Made by a program: the position numbers and the translations under genes. A stretch of DNA of 64,000 nt, from assembly GCF_900186985.1 (NCBI RefSeq), contig NZ_LT906447.1:1488001-1552000 (forward strand), written 5' to 3'. The notes beneath the pieces were generated by a model, which had not been told where the DNA came from, did no database searches, and saw only the letters and a list, made by a program, of their open reading frames with translations. This document shows positions 61,096 to 64,000 of this stretch, in pieces. The stretch's first letter is position 1; every line of letters starts with the position of its first letter. This DNA is from Staphylococcus piscifermentans (GTDB lineage: Bacteria > Bacillota > Bacilli > Staphylococcales > Staphylococcaceae).

Positions 61096-61530
61096 ATGAA
61101 TGCATATGAAGCATATATGAAAGAGTTGGCTCAAGGTATGAGAAGCGAGTTGACTCAAAACGATTTCACAAGTTTGGAATCTGAAGACGCAGTAAATGAT
61201 TATATGAACAATATCGGTCAAGATGAAACAACTTTTGTTGTGATCAACTCTACATGTGGTTGTGCTGCCGGATTAGCGCGTCCAGCAGCTGTGGCCGTTG
61301 CTGAGCAAAATGATAAAAAACCTGATCATAAAGTGACTGTGTTTGCCGGTCAAGATAAAGAAGCTACACAAGCGATGAGAGAATATATTCAACAAGTTCC
61401 TTCCAGCCCTTCATACGCTTTATTCAAAGGTACTGAACTTAAACATTTTATGCCGCGTGAATATATTGAAGGCAGAGATATACAAGATATCTGCATGGAT
61501 ATTAAAGATATGTTTGACGAAAATTGCTAA
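61096..61530 (+). CDS. brxA: Bacilliredoxin BrxA (YphP-type)
   Basis: Thioredoxin-fold protein of 144 aa that removes bacillithiol from S-bacillithiolated proteins. The CGC active site is C54-G55-C56 in [14 protein letters not shown]. The position next to thyA matches the S. aureus brxA locus; BrxB (YqiW) is the alternative. The ATG at 61096 follows AAGGAG; an in-frame start three codons earlier overlaps that site. A terminator follows. Confidence 0.9.
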   Translation: MNAYEAYMKELAQGMRSELTQNDFTSLESEDAVNDYMNNIGQDETTFVVINSTCGCAAGLARPAAVAVAEQNDKKPDHKVTVFAGQDKEATQAMREYIQQVPSSPSYALFKGTELKHFMPREYIEGRDIQDICMDIKDMFDENC

Positions 61531-61557
61531 GATATCGTTTTTAACTATGTAAAGTTT

Positions 61558-61604
61558 GGGGACAAAGATGGAAGGCTCACACTACATCATTTGTCCCTTT
61601 TTTT
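61558..61604 (+). terminator. Terminator after brxA
   Basis: GGGGACAAA-GATG (61558-61570) pairs with CATCA-TTTGTCCC (61585-61597), followed by TTTTTTT. Confidence 0.85.
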
Positions 61605-61638
61605 CATAAATATATACATATAAGAGGAGGCGCTTGCT

Positions 61639-62592
61639 ATGAACCCATTTGACAAAGCTTACCACGATTTATGTGAAGAAATCCTGGAAATCGGCAATCA
61701 ACGTGATGATCGAACACATACAGGTACTATTTCTAAATTCGGCCATCAATTAAGATTCGATTTATCTAAAGGATTTCCATTACTCACAACTAAAAAAGTT
61801 TCATTTAAATTATTAGCTACAGAATTAATTTGGTTTATTAAAGGCGATACTAATATTAAATACTTGTTGCAATACAATAATAATATTTGGAATGAATGGG
61901 CCTTTGAAAAATATATTCAATCTGAAGACTATACAGGACCTGACATGACGAATTTCGGACATCGCGCTTTAGAAGATCCAGAATTCAACGCACGTTATCA
62001 AGAAGAAATGAAAAAATTTAAAGAAAATATTTTAAACGATGATGCATTTGCTGAAAAATATGGCGATTTAGGAAATGTTTACGGCAAACAATGGCGTGAT
62101 TGGGTAGGAGCAGATGGACAACATTATGACCAACTAGCTACAGTCATCGAACAGATTAAGAAATATCCGACTTCTCGCCGGCATATTGTATCTGCTTGGA
62201 ATCCATCTGAAATTGATAATATGGCCTTGCCACCGTGCCATACGATGTTCCAATTTTATGTTCAAGACGGCAAATTAAGCTGTCAGCTTTATCAAAGAAG
62301 TGCAGACATATTTCTAGGAGTCCCATTCAACATTGCAAGTTACAGCTTGCTTACTCATCTTGTTGCAAAGGAATGCGGCTTGGAGGTAGGAGAATTTGTG
62401 CATACTTTCGGCGATGCACACATCTATTCTAATCATATCGATGCAATTCAAACACAACTTGCAAGAGATAGCTTCAATCCGCCGACACTTAAAATAAACA
62501 CGGATAAATCTATATTCGATATACAATATGAAGATTTAGAAATTGTTGATTATCAATCACATCCAGGTATTAAAGCTCCAATTGCAGTTTAA
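61639..62592 (+). CDS. thyA: Thymidylate synthase
   Basis: Methylates dUMP to dTMP using methylene-tetrahydrofolate. The product is 317 aa, the long form with an insert of about 50 residues in the small domain. Conserved are RTGT-like [35 protein letters not shown] and the catalytic Cys in [20 protein letters not shown] precedes the ATG. It is followed by dfrA, whose product regenerates its cofactor. Confidence 0.97.
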   Translation: MNPFDKAYHDLCEEILEIGNQRDDRTHTGTISKFGHQLRFDLSKGFPLLTTKKVSFKLLATELIWFIKGDTNIKYLLQYNNNIWNEWAFEKYIQSEDYTGPDMTNFGHRALEDPEFNARYQEEMKKFKENILNDDAFAEKYGDLGNVYGKQWRDWVGADGQHYDQLATVIEQIKKYPTSRRHIVSAWNPSEIDNMALPPCHTMFQFYVQDGKLSCQLYQRSADIFLGVPFNIASYSLLTHLVAKECGLEVGEFVHTFGDAHIYSNHIDAIQTQLARDSFNPPTLKINTDKSIFDIQYEDLEIVDYQSHPGIKAPIAV

Positions 62593-62617
62593 ATCATTCA
62601 ATTCAACTTATAGATAA

Positions 62618-63118
<501 letters not shown>

Positions 63119-63129
63119 GAGGGTTTCAA

Positions 63130-63966
63130 ATGCACAAGAAAATTGTTACAGATTCCACATCAGACTTACCGCAAGAGTTTTTGAAGGAACACAACATTCA
63201 TGTAGTTCCACTCAATTTAACGATCGATGGTGAATCTTATATTGATCAAATCGAAGTTTCATCTGAAGAAGTGATTCATCTTATCGAGGATGACGCAGAT
63301 ATTAAAACAAGTCAGCCTCCTATTGGTAAATTTATTGAAATGTATGATGAATTAGGAAAGGATGGCTCTGAAATTATAAGTATCCATATGACTTCCGGTT
63401 TGAGTGGGACTTATCAAACTGCATATCAAGCAAGCCAAATGACAAATTCCAAGGTAACCGTTATTGATTCTAAATCTATATCTTATGGACTAGGGTTCCA
63501 ACTTGAACATATCGTTGAATGGGTTAATGAAGGCTTATCTACTGAAGAAATAGTAGAAAAAGTTCAACATCTGCAAAGCAATATTAAGGTGTATGTGGTA
63601 ATCGGTCAATTGACACAATTAATTAAAGGCGGCCGTATCGGCAAAGCAAAAGGTATGATTGGTAATATCATGCGCTTAAAACCAACAGGTACTTTGGAAG
63701 ATGGTCGTATTAATTTAATGTCTAACCCCCGCACACAAAAAGCAAGTCTGCAATTTATTAAGAAAGATTTAGTTAACTTCTTAGAAAATCATTCGGTTAA
63801 AAAAATCGGTATCGCTCACGCTAATGCTTTGGACTTTGTCGAAAAAGCAAAACAACAATTTGTAAATGATGAATATTCTACGGATTACGAATTAAGTTTT
63901 ACAACTCCTGTAATTTCAACACATACAGGCCAAGGAGCTATTGGGCTCACTTTCTTACGTTCATAA
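63130..63966 (+). CDS. fakB2: DegV-family fatty acid-binding protein FakB2
   Basis: Carries a fatty acid to the FakA kinase for phosphorylation before use in phospholipids. The product is 278 aa. It begins [20 protein letters not shown], with [14 protein letters not shown] and the later GGRIGKAKG and [10 protein letters not shown] blocks, all DegV signatures. Staphylococci have two such proteins; the location next to dfrA is that of fakB2. AGGAGGG precedes the ATG, 12 bases after dfrA. Confidence 0.9.
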   Translation: MHKKIVTDSTSDLPQEFLKEHNIHVVPLNLTIDGESYIDQIEVSSEEVIHLIEDDADIKTSQPPIGKFIEMYDELGKDGSEIISIHMTSGLSGTYQTAYQASQMTNSKVTVIDSKSISYGLGFQLEHIVEWVNEGLSTEEIVEKVQHLQSNIKVYVVIGQLTQLIKGGRIGKAKGMIGNIMRLKPTGTLEDGRINLMSNPRTQKASLQFIKKDLVNFLENHSVKKIGIAHANALDFVEKAKQQFVNDEYSTDYELSFTTPVISTHTGQGAIGLTFLRS

Positions 63967-64000
63967 GAGAATACACGCGAACAGAAAGCAAACTAATAGA

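Overview
The window is a chromosomal segment of a low-GC Gram-positive coccus, almost certainly a Staphylococcus. The evidence is strong AGGAGG-type ribosome binding sites, ATG/GTG/TTG starts, and genes and gene order typical of staphylococci: srrAB, ebpS, cvfC, bacillithiol genes, fakB2-dfrA-thyA and pbp2-recU. Several proteins look diverged from S. aureus and EbpS is longer, so a non-aureus species (perhaps the carnosus/simulans/condimenti group) is my guess. That guess is inference only.

Layout. 1-7.4 kb: 5' part of zwf, rnz, proC, an SDR and an aldo/keto reductase, an ADP-ribose Nudix hydrolase, fur, xerD and a DUF309 protein. 7.5-12.3 kb: scpA-scpB-rluB (overlapping genes) and the redox two-component system srrAB, with a Rex-like operator and a structured leader. 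12.4-13.2 kb: FMN riboswitch and ribU. 13.4-17.7 kb: fer, ypbB and recQ, with a foreign insert between ypbB and recQ. The insert carries a TnpB gene broken by one in-frame TGA, a possible omega-RNA/right end, and what looks like a decayed start of a Cys/Met-metabolism PLP enzyme. 17.9-21.8 kb: ebpS, ypdA (bacillithiol disulfide reductase), ansA. 21.9-29.9 kb: cmk, rpsA, der, gpsA, hup, the menaquinone side-chain and methylation genes hepS-menG-hepT, and ndk. 30.1-36.9 kb: aroC-aroB-aroA, a TPR protein, ypiB, ypjA and a zinc metallopeptidase. 37.0-46.6 kb: a MazG-like protein, bshA, cca, birA, dinG, asnS, dnaD, nth, ypoC. 46.7-53.8 kb: pbp2-recU (minus strand), yppE, ypsA, gpsB, rnpB RNA, an rRNA methyltransferase and a RarD-type transporter. 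53.9-64 kb: a double dynamin, a 5'-3' exonuclease, an RNase HI-like protein, a queuosine-precursor transporter behind a preQ1-I riboswitch, a zinc-finger protein, cvfC, brxA, thyA, dfrA and fakB2.

How the genes work together. Most of the window is vertically inherited core genome: DNA replication, repair and segregation (xerD, scpAB, recQ, hup, dnaD, nth, recU, dinG, YpcP), cell wall and division (pbp2, gpsB), translation (rpsA, der, asnS, cca, rnpB), cofactor and shikimate metabolism, and thiol/redox/iron homeostasis (bshA, ypdA, brxA, fur, srrAB). Regulatory RNA and DNA signals stand out at ribU, the queuosine transporter, srrAB and fur. The only clear accessory insertion is the TnpB region at about 14.7-16.3 kb. 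I saw no tRNA, prophage, CRISPR array or antibiotic-resistance cassette. I did not find a convincing new multi-gene system. The best leads are the TnpB insert and several regulatory sites.
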